Source of the DNA: Cydia pomonella
Taxonomy: Eukaryota; Arthropoda; Insecta; Lepidoptera; Tortricidae
Assembly: GCF_033807575.1 (NCBI RefSeq)
Contig: NC_084707.1
Coordinates: forward strand, 25,259,888 to 25,323,887
Direction of reading: 5' to 3'
Length of the DNA stretch: 64,000 bases
This document shows positions 21,501 through 30,689 of this stretch, piece after piece (within the stretch, counting starts at the first letter, position 1; each line of letters begins with the position of its first letter). The notes beneath the pieces were generated by a model. The model was not told the DNA's origin. It saw only the letters and a list, made by a program, of their open reading frames with translations, and made no database searches. The position numbers and the translations under genes are program-made.

Positions 21501-23883
21501 GGTGCAACAGAGAAAAACTAATAACATTATACAAATGTGTAAGCGAGACGTACATACTTCTTACATTGTCGTCTTAAAGTGATATTAAGTCATTTCGATT
21601 TTTAAAAAATACAATGATTTGATATTACCTAATCTTAGACCGTCTCTCACTTCAAGCAAATATCTGAGCGAGCGAGTTACACTGAGATTAATATCAAATG
21701 ATTGACTATCATATTTTTAAAGCATGAAATTGACCCTCGTTTTTTACTTCTGAAACCCTGGTCGACTATTCACTATGTTCAACTAACGTGTCGCCTCGAG
21801 AAAACCAGTATAACGATATGATCTCAGTTGATAGGGATCTCGAGGTTCCACTTCTGATGGTTTTTCGGAAAAGACAAGTACGCTTGACAAGAGATAATGT
21901 AATCACTGGTAATTCGTAGTTACTCCTGGTATTTATATATTCCAATCGTTCACCGAGCGCACGACTCAAGATAACCAATATAAAAGTGTGAACCTTGTTT
22001 ATTCATAGTTACGATACGTATACGGATTCACTTATATTGGACAAGTTGTAAGTCATGGGAATAAGCGCCTTCAACGGCGGTCTTTATTAGGTAGCGTCAG
22101 GAAACAAATATTTATAAAATATATACGAAATTAAAATAAATAGGCACTTTATTTATTTTATGGAAAACAATTTTTTTTTCGCTAACACATTAAATAAAAT
22201 ATGTAAAACTGTATGTATTTTATATGTAAAACCGATAGTTTATCTATACAATTTAAAAAAATATGCGGAGAGGGCGGTATAAAAAGGAAAATTATAATGT
22301 ATGGAGAAAAAAAATTGTATCAAAAACGAAACCGAGCATCATTTTTAATTTTCACAATTCAATCGCTAGGCATTTCCACAGCTGCAGCTCGTTTTAAAAT
22401 AGAAATAAGTGAAAGTTTTTTCTCTAAACGTTATAGTTTTCATTTTTTAAATGTTAATACTGATTTTGAAGTTATATTTTTTTTAATCATTCCCTATCGA
22501 AGGCGAAATTAGCAATGTCCCACTTTTCTCGATTTGAGACGGCAGCGTGCCCTTACATTAGAATGTTCAATTTAAAGTATTCGTTCTGATTTTCATCGTT
22601 TTCATTTTCATCACCTTAGTTGCTCTACAAAGAGGACAAATTAAAACAAATACTCAAACGGTAAATACGTAGTTAGGGAGTTTCGTTCTGTTTATAATCA
22701 GCAGTTCCACTACACTAATTGCCAGTTTTTGGATGAAAATGCTTAATTTGTAAACAAAAACCACAAAAATCACTATATGTGTACCTATAAGACTTTAAGT
22801 GTTCCCTCAATTCTTCATGGATTCCATCATTAGAACTTTGAACCCGGGACGGGATCATCGGCTTTATAGGCAGGGTCACTGCCCACTAGGCCAGACCAGT
22901 CATCATACATTTTACTTGACAAATAGAGATGATTATTATTTATTTCTTTTGTTTATGATAAAAGGTTAAATTTGATTGATCTAATATCTGTTCTAAATAT
23001 TTTTACACAGTTTTCAACATACATAAATACATCTTAAAACTACACTATAACTCGCATATTAAAATTGTAAATCGAGCTCTCGTTAAAAATGTTGTCCATA
23101 GTTTTCCTATTGTTGTACAAGTACTATTTAGTAATTTTTGATGGACTATTCCCGATATTTGGATTTCAAGTTAATGCAAGATATTGTTTTAACAATACTA
23201 TCAGAAAAACTGAATTTTTGGTTAACAACCGGTTATTCGTATATTAAAATAAAAACCGGTTACATTCTATAGTTTCAAGGAATAGGAGCACATGATTTAT
23301 TATCATAAAATAATACATAGTAAAAGTTGCACAAATGCTGTCCTTTTTAAAAAGTTGCATTATGTATAAAAAAAATTGCTGACTCTACAATGCATGAAGT
23401 GGGCAGGCCTACTTGACACTCGGATAAACGTGTTACTCACATGGGTAATGCATTATTTAGCTGTCGCGCTCACTCAATAACAAGGAAATTTTTAATTTTA
23501 TTTAGAAAAAATTATTTTTTCAAATGTTATAACAGTACTTACGAATGAAAAGTGATACCGTGAGCTTTGTTTTTGTGCTTGGAGCTATTGAAGCACTGGA
23601 AAAAGGCGCAACACGGCATTCTTTGGCAATATTTTATCGAATTTGATGACAATGTTGACACTTCAGCGTCACCCGTACGACTAATTCAATATAGGTCCCG
23701 GAACCTATATTTTGTGGCTCACGATCGAGCGCCTGGTACCTCATCTACCCCTATTACGTACATCAATGCTTGGAGCTCGTGTTTTGGTCCGCATTGACAT
23801 CCCAAAGTTCCAACACTGCTAAAACATTATTAGATACAATGTAGAAACTTACCGAGGTGCATCATAACAACAATGAAATTCAT
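18533..23883 (-). CDS. Ommochrome-binding-protein-like gene 1 (two exons)
   Basis: Secreted protein related to lepidopteran ommochrome-binding protein, a haemolymph/epidermal carrier of ommochrome pigment precursors. Coding exons are 23853-23883 and 18533-19473 (minus). The donor CTCG|GTAAGT and acceptor TTTTTCTAG|TATGC join in phase to give MNFIVVMMHLVCKIYVLTLT, and the total is 323 residues. Residues 1-30 are strongly hydrophobic (signal peptide). The mature part has the family's C-x-EGKYY start, LAIDRRNNILYLQF, VFVTNSTVYDRG and FVFDQKNRIVFRDANNRVAKW-type repeats, ending near a terminal Cys as in the Manduca protein, plus a 17-residue tail that gene 2 lacks. Many N-x-S/T sites. The 4.38-kb intron holds two LINE pieces and a 2.46-kb DNA transposon. 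The second exon has no stop or frameshift, so it appears functional. The ligand is inferred from family only. Confidence 0.8.
19880..19976 (+). repeat. GGGTTCCGT dispersed repeat
   Basis: CGGACAGACAGATGGACATG followed by the imperfect hairpin AGGGTTCCGTTTTTTGCCAT ... GGCTACGGAACCCT. Same family as 26375-26402 (minus), 36838-36911 and 63163-63265. Confidence 0.7.
20105..20425 (-). mobile_element. LINE ORF C-terminal relic in gene 1 intron
   Basis: Minus-strand frame ends RRNSPLPRALSLLNALLAST, then PECDLFAWRWAAVYSECLRF, CEAMD and a stop, followed by an untranslated tail ending in long T runs (A-tail on minus). The same peptide pattern (QSPLVRALHYINALLQSAPDCD, CEAMDD) ends the LINE at 47.7-48.27 kb, so both belong to one non-LTR family. 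It joins intron sequence shared with gene 2 at about 20425. Confidence 0.7.
20752..21040 (+). mobile_element. LINE ORF C-terminus and 3' UTR, family A
   Basis: Reads GVHPHTLEPKWSRTARFKRN, LRLWNELPAEGFPRVYSMRF, FKKEVYRFLKGRQRA and stops. The family A 3' end (GGCAACGCGCATGTAACACC, GGCGGGCCGTATGTTTG) overlaps the last codons. This shows that the family A tails found across the window belong to a jockey/CR1-like LINE. The gene 2 intron is uninterrupted at the matching site (about 32945), so insertion post-dates the duplication. Confidence 0.8.
21310..23768. mobile_element. Non-autonomous DNA transposon, 2,459 bp
   Basis: Terminal inverted repeats are 26 bp with two mismatches by eye, starting CATTGATGTAAGTAAAAGGG (left) and CATTGATGTACGTAATAGGG (right, reverse complement). 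An 8-bp direct repeat CTTGGAGC flanks it at 21302-21309 and 23769-23776. The gene 2 intron has the single, uninterrupted site CTCGGAGCTCGTGTTTTGG at 33192-33210. An 8-bp duplication fits hAT or P superfamilies; the ends do not decide between them. The AT-rich interior has no recognisable transposase, and the longest open frame (22213-22512) is unassigned. It contains a SINE family A head. It lies wholly in the gene 1 intron. Confidence 0.9.
22835..22910 (-). mobile_element. SINE family A head fragment
   Basis: Reverse complement GACTGGTCTGGCCTAGTGGG, then CAGTGACCCTGCCTATAAAG and a B-box-like GGGTTCAAAG. It is nested in the DNA transposon and so is younger than it, or was part of its source copy. 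Confidence 0.75.
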
Positions 23884-23948
23884 TTTGAGTGGATAATATT
23901 TGAAAATATTGATTTAGTTGCTCAAGTCAGCCCGTTTGCTAGCTTAAA

Positions 23949-23954
23949 TTTATA
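23949..23954 (-). promoter_or_regulatory. TATA box, gene 1
   Basis: TATAAA on the minus strand, 66 nt before the ATG at 23883. The surrounding ~90 nt (TTGTATAAA, GGGCTGACTTGAGCAACTAA) are conserved upstream of gene 2. A start site about 30 nt downstream would give a ~40-nt leader. Confidence 0.7.
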
Positions 23955-23999
23955 CAATTGACAATAAGCTGTTTGACGGATAAATCCAGGTCCAAGTGA

Positions 24000-24925
24000 C
24001 ACCAGGGGGGCGACACTTAGAAATGTAGTTAACATTAGTACAGATAGCGGCGATTTCTATTAATTGGATCCGAAAACATACTTTTTAATTTGCGTAAAGT
24101 TCACTTCCGATTATGGAAACTACATCACCAGATGTCACTATAAAATTGATACAATTTAAAGGCATGAATACAACACTAAGAAGGTTGCATATACTTAGTA
24201 TGATAAAACTTATCTTTATTCATAATGTGGTTACCTAGCAACTGTTGTTTACTGTCAAAAAAATGTTAACAGAGATATGCCCTTATTATTTCTCTATTAA
24301 TTTTAAAGTACAGAGCAGAGTAAAATCGGAGCAAGCATTAAACACGAGTCAAATTCAAATAGGGAAATTAGAACCCCAATAGTCCCAATGTTACAAAACC
24401 TGGAGGTTTAAAACAAACATGTCCGATGACAGTCTGCCAAGATTGGTGCAATTTGTTTCCGCTAAGTAAGACAAGATAGAGTGCATCTATACATACGTGC
24501 GTAGACAAGACACACGTCCTATGCCTGGAATTCATTAGTACAAGCAGGACCCGAACCCCCACATCATTACGCATGTGTTTATAAAGAATATCTGGAGCGA
24601 ATTGCTTATGGAGCTAGAGAGCGAGACGAAATTACCAGGAATTCTCCTAATACACACTTTACCTGTCCTTACTTTACTTACGGAATATCTTGAATTTAAG
24701 TCCAGTTGGATGTTAAGGTCAAAGAAAAAACGCTCAGTTGATAACTATGCAAAGTTATGCGCACATAAAAGAGTTCTAGGTCAGACTGAGACACAAGTCA
24801 CAGAAGACGAAGCTAATGCAGCTTTGTACACAAAGATGAACAAAGGTAAAAGGAAGAACAATTCAAGTACTTACAAGACCTAGTCTATTACTATCTTGTA
24901 TTCCAAATTGAAAGCAATAAACATA
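24000..24925. repeat. Gene 1 upstream region, duplicated with 33440-34315
   Basis: Colinear with unit 2 through ACATCA-CAGATGTCACTATAAA, AAGAATATCTGGAGCGAA, GTTCTAGGTCAGACTGAGA and CTATTACTATCTTGTA. Differences are small insertions and substitutions. Confidence 0.75.
24575..24883 (+). CDS. Unrecognised open frame, kept in both units (weak)
   Basis: 102-codon frame ending RVLGQTETQVTEDEANAALY, TKMNKGKRKN and a stop. The unit 2 counterpart (34049-34351) reads RVLGQTEIKVIEDGANGALR, TKMNKAKKKN in the same frame, with indels in multiples of three across the shared ~50 codons. Upstream of SKK the two frames do not match, so if real it is probably one exon. No domain recognised; hydrophilic, lysine-rich end. 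It lies upstream of gene 1 on the opposite strand. It could equally be a dead segment that has not yet drifted. Confidence 0.25.
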   Translation: MFIKNIWSELLMELESETKLPGILLIHTLPVLTLLTEYLEFKSSWMLRSKKKRSVDNYAKLCAHKRVLGQTETQVTEDEANAALYTKMNKGKRKNNSSTYKT

Positions 24926-25217
24926 TACTTGCTTTACTATTTGCTTTTTTTTGTCTTTTTTTTTGGATACCACTTTTTTTTACTTTACTAAATAATATTA
25001 ATTCTACTTGGACGGCTTACATTACAAGTAAGTAGACCTAATATTATGTAGTATGAAAGTACCTACACATACGTATGTATATTTAGATGTGCACGCACAT
25101 ATACATAGCTAGTTTCGGATTTGTATCCGAGATAGCGCTTCGAAATTTGTTTATGTTTCCTAAAATGCTTCAAGAGGGCTCTCTTTTCCTATATACTCGT
25201 ACTTACTTCTTCTTACT
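24926..25217. other. No gene; partly duplicated sequence
   Basis: 25060-25150 matches 34430-34560 (GTGCACGCACATATACATAG, GAGATAGCGCTT, CTTCAAGAG). Remainder AT-rich. Confidence 0.5.
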
Positions 25218-26075
25218 TTACTTCTTTCTTACTTTTTTACTTCTTTGCGTTTCGGTCAAAATGTAGGCAGGTTTTAACCTATCAATAGAAATCTCCTTAC
25301 CGGCGATGACCTTATAATACTTATCCGACCTATCGACTACTCTGTAGGGGCTAGCATACGGTGGCTGCAGCGACCTACGATCAAAATCTTGTCTCACAAA
25401 AACGTGAGTTGCAGTTGCCAAATCCTTATAAATAAAAATTTTGGCAGAGCCGTGACGTGTTACCGTTGTCGGTTGTAACGTTTTCATATGCTGATGCAAA
25501 CGTGACAAGAAATCGGTATAGTCCGTCAGTTGGTTAGGTACCGGTTGCAATAAATCGCTGGGAAGTGTTAACAGCTCGCCGTAAACTAACTCTGCGGTCG
25601 AAGCAGACAGGTCTTCCTTCCATGCACTACGTACCCTAAACGTACTAGTGGAAGGGTTTCAGTCCAACATTCATCTGCGTGGCACATAATGGCAGCCTTG
25701 AGCTGGCGATGGAACCTCTCCACTATCTCATTCGCTGCCGGATGATACGCAGTAGTTTGCAAGTAACGATACCCAGTCATTATTGCTATCTGTCGGAATA
25801 AATTGGAGTCGAATTGCCTGCCTCGATCAGTAACTAGTAATATTCTAAGGACAACCAAAACGTGCCACCCACGTCAAAATGAAAGCTTTGGAAACACTTT
25901 CCGCCGTGATATCATACAAGAGTACTGCCTCAGGTCAACGCGTAAACCTTTCTACAGCCGTGACACAGTCTTTAAAACCGTTCGACATAGGCAAAGGGCC
26001 AACTAGATTGACGTGAACGTGTGAGAACCTACCGGTAAGTATTAGGTGGCTTGAAGTCATGAACCGGGGCATGCA
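25218..26075 (-). pseudogene. Ty3/gypsy integrase relic
   Basis: Minus-strand blocks in order. From about 26030 the core starts HVHVNLVGPLPMSNGF, where the first catalytic Asp of the integrase (HVDLVGP in relatives) is Asn. Next is ERFTR-stop-PEAVLLYDITAES, where TGA replaces a conserved Trp. A frameshift near 25855 leads to LLVTDRGRQFDS (second catalytic Asp), AYHPAANEIVERFHRQLKAA (catalytic Glu). A second break near 25590 precedes the C-terminal domain QPVPNQLTDYTDF, then YRVVDRSDKYYKV and ISIDRLKPAY. No gag, protease, RT or LTR is visible nearby. It is a dead fragment, absent from unit 2. Confidence 0.9.
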
Positions 26076-26084
26076 CGTATTTTA

Positions 26085-26317
26085 ATTGTAGAATCCTAAT
26101 ACATCTATGATAGCATTATTTATGTTGTTAAGAATCTAGACTCCTTCACTAAGAATTCTAACAACCATAACTATAACACTAGAAATCTCTTCAAGGCTAG
26201 AGTAAATAGGTATCTCATAGGTAAGCGTGTTCCACCGTAGACCGCATCATCACTTACCATCAGGTGTGATCGTGGTCAAACGCCTGCCTATCCTCCATAA
26301 AAAAAAAAATCTATCAG
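26085..26317 (+). mobile_element. LINE ORF C-terminus and 3' UTR (RYLIGKR family)
   Basis: Ends NHNYNTRNLFKARVNRYLIG then KRVPP-stop, followed by CATCATCACTTACCATCAGG, a short UTR and a poly-A run. This matches the shorter copy at 8640-8737. The LFK-RV-RYL pattern is typical of the last helix of CR1/jockey-type ORF2. Confidence 0.8.
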
Positions 26318-26374
26318 AAAGTTTCGTGTCCGCAAAGTACAAAAGTCATTCGTTGGGCAATGCATTCATTTTTA

Positions 26375-26402
26375 GGGTTCCGTAGCCAAATGGCAAAACG
26401 GA
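26375..26402 (-). repeat. GGGTTCCGT fragment
   Basis: AGGGTTCCGTAGCCAAATGG followed by CAAAACGGAAC: the hairpin core of the GGGTTCCGT family in reverse orientation. Confidence 0.6.
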
Positions 26403-26658
26403 ACGAAACGGTAAGGAAAGAAATCTCCATATACCAAAAAGTGTCATCAAAAAACCTTAAATAGGTGGCGCTACATTACCTAGGGTACTTGAACAAAAAA
26501 ATCAAATCATAGACAGCGCACTTCACTCCGTCAATAACGCCTAGGTTCTTAGCTACTCTAGCGCTACTCTGGAGAGATTTGGAACTATTATTTATAGCTG
26601 ACACTTTTGCAACAGTTCTACCATAAGAGATGTCACTCCTCTTAATTCCACACTCCAT
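26403..26658 (-). repeat. Duplicated block B, unit 1 copy, with conserved frame
   Basis: Pairs with 34730-34986. Within about 26505-26605 only two substitutions separate the copies, far fewer than in neighbouring sequence. Both are synonymous in the minus-strand frame that reads SAINNSSKSLQSSARVAKNL and GVIDGVKCAVY. Whether this is a short exon, a peptide or a piece of a dispersed repeat cannot be decided from the window. Confidence 0.55.
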
Positions 26659-26828
26659 AAGTCACGATAACAGCACTTGACCATAGAGTAAAGATTTAGT
26701 CCAAGCACTTGACGTGATGTTTCCTAATACTGAGCATATACATACTTTGATACTTTTCATAGCACCTTTTCTGAAAATGCATTTCTTATCAGTACCTAAT
26801 ACTAAAGATAATTATTATGATATCATTT
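26659..26828. other. No feature seen
   Basis: AT-rich spacer at the end of unit 1. Confidence 0.4.
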
Positions 26829-27062
26829 AGGGCCTGTGTCTCAAAATCTGAGTATAGTATTGAATAGCTAATTAACATATAAATTAACTGCCAGATAAAA
26901 CGTCAAATAAGCTTAACTGGTAGATAAAGTGTAAAATTTTGCACTTTATCTACCAGTTAAGCTTATTTGAAGATTGTGAAACGCTAACGATGACTGTATT
27001 CATCAGATAAGTGTCAAGTAGCTTATTCAGGACTTTACTTGAAGATTGTGAAACAGGCCTTT
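26829..27062. repeat. MITE with AGGCCTGT ends and inner palindrome
   Basis: Left end AGGGCCTGTGTCTCAAAATC; right end reverse complement AAGGCCTGTTTCACAATCTT. Inside, CTTAACTGGTAGATAAAGTG is followed by its inverted copy, giving a near-perfect ~60-bp palindrome. Confidence 0.75.
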
Positions 27063-27308
27063 ATTATTTCATTTGTCTGATTTTGTTATACCAGATGATG
27101 GGAAATAAGCAGACGGCCCGCCTGATAATTGTATTATTATCAAAATTGATTTCGAAAATTAACTAAACAGTCTAAACACCACAAAGTTTGGTACATTATT
27201 TCAAAACGTGACAAACTCTTTGGTAAAGTTAAATGTTTTTTTTATTTTATTTCAACTTTGATATGACATGTCGGTTATTCAATACAGAAGTAATCGTAAG
27301 TTATAAAA

Positions 27309-28550
27309 ATGCCTTGTTTAACAACTTTTACTGCTCCCGAATTAATAGACATGATTTTAATTTACGGTGAAGCATTACAAAATGTTAACCGAGCGTTAGC
27401 TCTGTACAGATAACGATTCCCGATTGTATGGTCAAGGAATTTAATTTCAGTACCATTTCGTACCTTGTCACAGTGACAAACAACATGAAACTCGCTAGAG
27501 ACCTCATACTATTGTCACTGTGACAAGGTATGAAATGGGTCACAAATTAAATTCTTTGCCTGTACCAAGAAACGCTCGAGTAATTGTAAACGCGATACAG
27601 CGAGTTCGCGAAGGTTTGCCCGTGACTGTAAGGGTGGAGGGAGCAGCTATTCACGATGAAGTACCAGTTCCATTACAAGACCGAATCCTCCAATTTTGCA
27701 CTTGACCCTGAGAGTAGTACAAGAAATGTTGGAAGACGATTTAATACGAGTCACACGACGGTACACAAAATATTCAAACGTGACAAGCAACATCCGTATA
27801 ATTTTTTAAAGGTACAGGTTTTGCTGCCGAGGGATTTACCGCCACGTCATGTGTTTTCCGATGGTTACTCAGGCGGCATCAAGAAGACAGTGATTTTATA
27901 TCTAAAATTATCTGAACAGATGAAAGCACGTTCACCAGGAATGGAGCTTGGAACCAACGCAACTCTCATTAGCAGTAGGTCTCGCTTAAACCTTCATCAC
28001 ATGAAAGAAACCGGGCACCAATATCGTTGGGCCGTAAACGTGTGGGCCGCAATACATGGCGACAAAATCATAGGACCCGTTTTTATCGACGGTAACTTGA
28101 ATGCGGACAAATTCATTCAGCTTATCAACGGGCCGCTAGCTGAATATGTAAATACGCTGCCTGAAGAAGAGCGTCGACAAACATGGCTGCAGCTAGATGG
28201 TGCTCCGGCGCACGCAGCGGTTCGTGTCCGAAACGTGTTAAATGATATGTTAGAGGACAGATGGATCGGGCGGTTTGGTCCACGTCGTTGGCCTGCTCGT
28301 TCGCCCGACTTAACACCGCTCGACTTTTTTCTGTGGGGGCAGTAAAAATCGAGGTGTACTCACAACCAAGGACACCCGAAGAAGAACTGAGAAACAAGAT
28401 AACTGGAGTTTTTCAGAAACTCAGAGATACCATCAATCTTCGCCACGTCATGGAGTCAGTCAAACGACGTTGCGAAAACTGTTATGAAATACAAGGAAGA
28501 GACGTGGAAAATAGGTATCTGCGGCGAAACCGGGATTTAAGTATTAAAAT
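27309..28550 (+). pseudogene. Tc1/mariner-type transposase relic (DUF4817-type N-terminus)
   Basis: Starts at ATG 27309 with MPCLTTFTAPELIDMILIYG, EALQNVNRALALYR: a helix-turn-helix of the DUF4817 type, then a TAA in frame. A 130-bp inverted repeat (27431-27560) follows. Further blocks are SSTRNVGRRFNTSHTTVHKI; then, in another frame, FCRWLLRRHQEDSDFISKII-stop-TDESTFTRNG with the first catalytic Asp; then back in frame RWAVNVWAAIHGDKIIGPVF, LQLDGAPAHA (second Asp, codon 28196-28198) and SPDLTPLDFFLWG (third Asp, codon 28322-28324). An extra G in GTGGGGGCAG shifts the frame before the C-terminal RTPEEELRNKITGVFQKLRD. There are 41 residues between the last two Asp residues. No flanking terminal repeats were identified. 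Confidence 0.85.
27431..27560. repeat. Inverted repeat inside the transposase relic
   Basis: Arms 27431-27479 and 27512-27560 match in inverse orientation, with CCTTGTCACAGTGACAA perfect at the inner end and about 7 mismatches in 49 overall. The 32-bp spacer is CAACATGAAACTCGC-like unique sequence. It interrupts the coding order between the first and second helix-turn-helix blocks. Confidence 0.8.
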
Positions 28551-28679
28551 AAATTGCTTTTTTTTAAGTCTGTGGTTTTTTTATGTGTACGAGTGTCTAA
28601 CTTTATTTTTGAAATAAGGTATTACGTTTATCAGATAAAAAAAAAAACGATCATACGTGGTAATTATTTAGAGAGATGC

Positions 28680-29465
28680 TCTACAGCAACCCCAATTTCG
28701 TTTGGCTTGTACTCCCAAACTATAGAGGTAATTTTTTTTTCAGCTAAGTACAAATTCATTGCCAATTGGGTACTAAATACTAAATCCTCAAATTATAATA
28801 AAAATGCCAAAACGCAATGTGGGGTTCCTGGAGAGCATGACGTTTCAAATGCTGTCCGTCTGTACCGGCCCTAAAAGATTAATTTGATGGAAACAGTATT
28901 TACTGTTGAAAAATAGTAAGGTTACGGAAAATAAAATCGATTATTTTCACGTTACATATTTATTTAAGTAAACAATTTACTCATACTCTACTATATTATT
29001 TAAAAATAGTAAATATACAATAATTAATATTAAACTATCATGTATAACATTAAAGCTGCAATTCCAAACAGTCGCTCTACTGCAAGGGGAAGGATCTCAG
29101 GGCTGTCTGTGCGGAGTTGATTATGAGTAAGCATGAACCAGAGATAAATGTAGCGATGTTTTACAAACAGGTAGCATTTCTTGTTTCTGATGGACTTCAT
29201 GTTTCACAAAAACTTAAAAACTATGTGAACGTGTGAGAAAAGCTTGGCTGTTCTTAGATGAGCTGTGGCAAAATACTTAACAAATCTTGAAGGAGGATAT
29301 TGACTTTCTATTGAAATGACAATCGCTCGAGTTTATTGGCAGGCGCGCTGCGAATCAAGAGATACATGACAGAGACGTGTTATAAAATCAGCGTCAGAAT
29401 GACGAATGTACCTCCGGAGTTTTAACGAAATATTTATAACCATAATGTACCTTCTGTTTATCTCA
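28680..29465. repeat. Duplicated block A, unit 2 copy
   Basis: Counterpart of 14411-15225, same landmark order, without the hairpin MITE found at 14805-14935. Starts about 130 bp after the transposase relic. Confidence 0.75.
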
Positions 29466-29672
29466 GTGTTCCTTTAGGAGGATTAGATGATCGCTTCTCC
29501 ATATAAACTTAGTCCATTTTTCTATCTTATGAAAAATATTTTTACATCCATAACTATTACGCGTTGTGAGTTTTTCCGATTTTTTGTTATAATAATAGTT
29601 AGGAGCGAAAAGCAATTTCCGTACAAATTAACATATAATAATAATTTAAAAAACACGAAATATGAACACGTC
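29466..29672. other. No feature seen
   Basis: AT-rich; a 73-codon frame (29487-29708) is unassigned and low in information. Confidence 0.35.
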
Positions 29673-30650
29673 CCCCTGGTGGGTTCAGAGGTACTTTTTT
29701 ACCCGTAGTCCTACCGTTCTAAACATAGCATTCACCAGTGGATCTACAGGTAACTTATTCTTAACATGGTCCCACCCGTACTAAGTGTTAAATTTATTGC
29801 CAAAATTAACGAGCATTGGCCTTTTTTCATAGCATGTGTAAAACAAGTAGCTTTTTTCCCAAAGCGTTATGTTTTCACGGGAGTCGCACTAAATCAATTG
29901 GTAGGTAGGATAGGTTCGATAGGAATCTTCAGATAACCGCCCAGAAATAGGAGCCCCGCAAAGCACTACCGATGACCGGTCTGGACTAGTGGGTAGTGAC
30001 CCTGCCTATGAAGACAATGGTCCCGAGTTCAAATAATGATAAGGGCATATGTGATAAGCACGGATACGTACTCGTATTTGTTTTTGTCATAGGTGTTTTC
30101 TATGTATATAAGTATGTATTTATCTAATATACGTATGTATATCTTCGCTTAGTAGCCATAGTACAAGCTTTACGTCATGCTCTCCAGCAAGCAATTTGGC
30201 AATATAAACATGCGTACAAAATTTTCTACTCACTTATTTTCTGGAAATGTTGGAGCAGCCTATGTTGAAATTCAGTTGGGGTTGAGTCTACAGCAACCCC
30301 AACTTCATTTGGCTTGTACTCCGAAACTAGAGGTACACATTTTTTTACGTAGGTAAGTACAAATTCCGTACCAATTTGTGTACTTAATCCTCATATAATA
30401 AAAAATGCCAAAACGCAATGTGGGGTTACTGGAGAACATGACGTCAATCTTTGCTTAGTTTGGGGCTAGGTTTTAGATCTATGTATGATTGTCCCCAAAT
30501 ATCTATTTATTTTTTAAGTAATAGAAAAGAAACAGTGGGAACATAGTAAAAATAAATTACCCGTAGATTCAGTAGCGAACACTGTTTAGAACGGTAGAAC
30601 AACGGGTAAAAATATACCGGTGGACCCACTGTAGGTCAAATCAGAGAGAC
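29673..30650. repeat. Inverted-repeat element enclosing other repeats
   Basis: About 100-bp arms: left contains TTTTTTACCCGTAGTCCTAC and CGTTCTAAACATAGCATTC; right, in reverse complement, TTTTTACCCGTTGTTCTACC and CGTTCTAAACAGTGTTCGC. Between them lie a SINE (29958-30190) and a partial copy of block A (30290-30440). It could be a composite or foldback structure. Confidence 0.55.
29958..30190 (+). mobile_element. SINE family A
   Basis: GATGACCGGTCTGGACTAGT, GTAGTGACCCTGCCTATGAA, degenerate B box GGTCCCGAGTTCAAAT, then body AAGGGCATATGTGATAAGC and TAGGTGTTTTCTATGTATAT. Confidence 0.8.
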
Positions 30651-30689
30651 CACGGTAAAAGCATAGGGACTACTTTTATAAGAAAGGTA

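Noticed and set aside
28125..28397. 90-codon minus-strand frame
   Set aside because: Antisense to the transposase relic.
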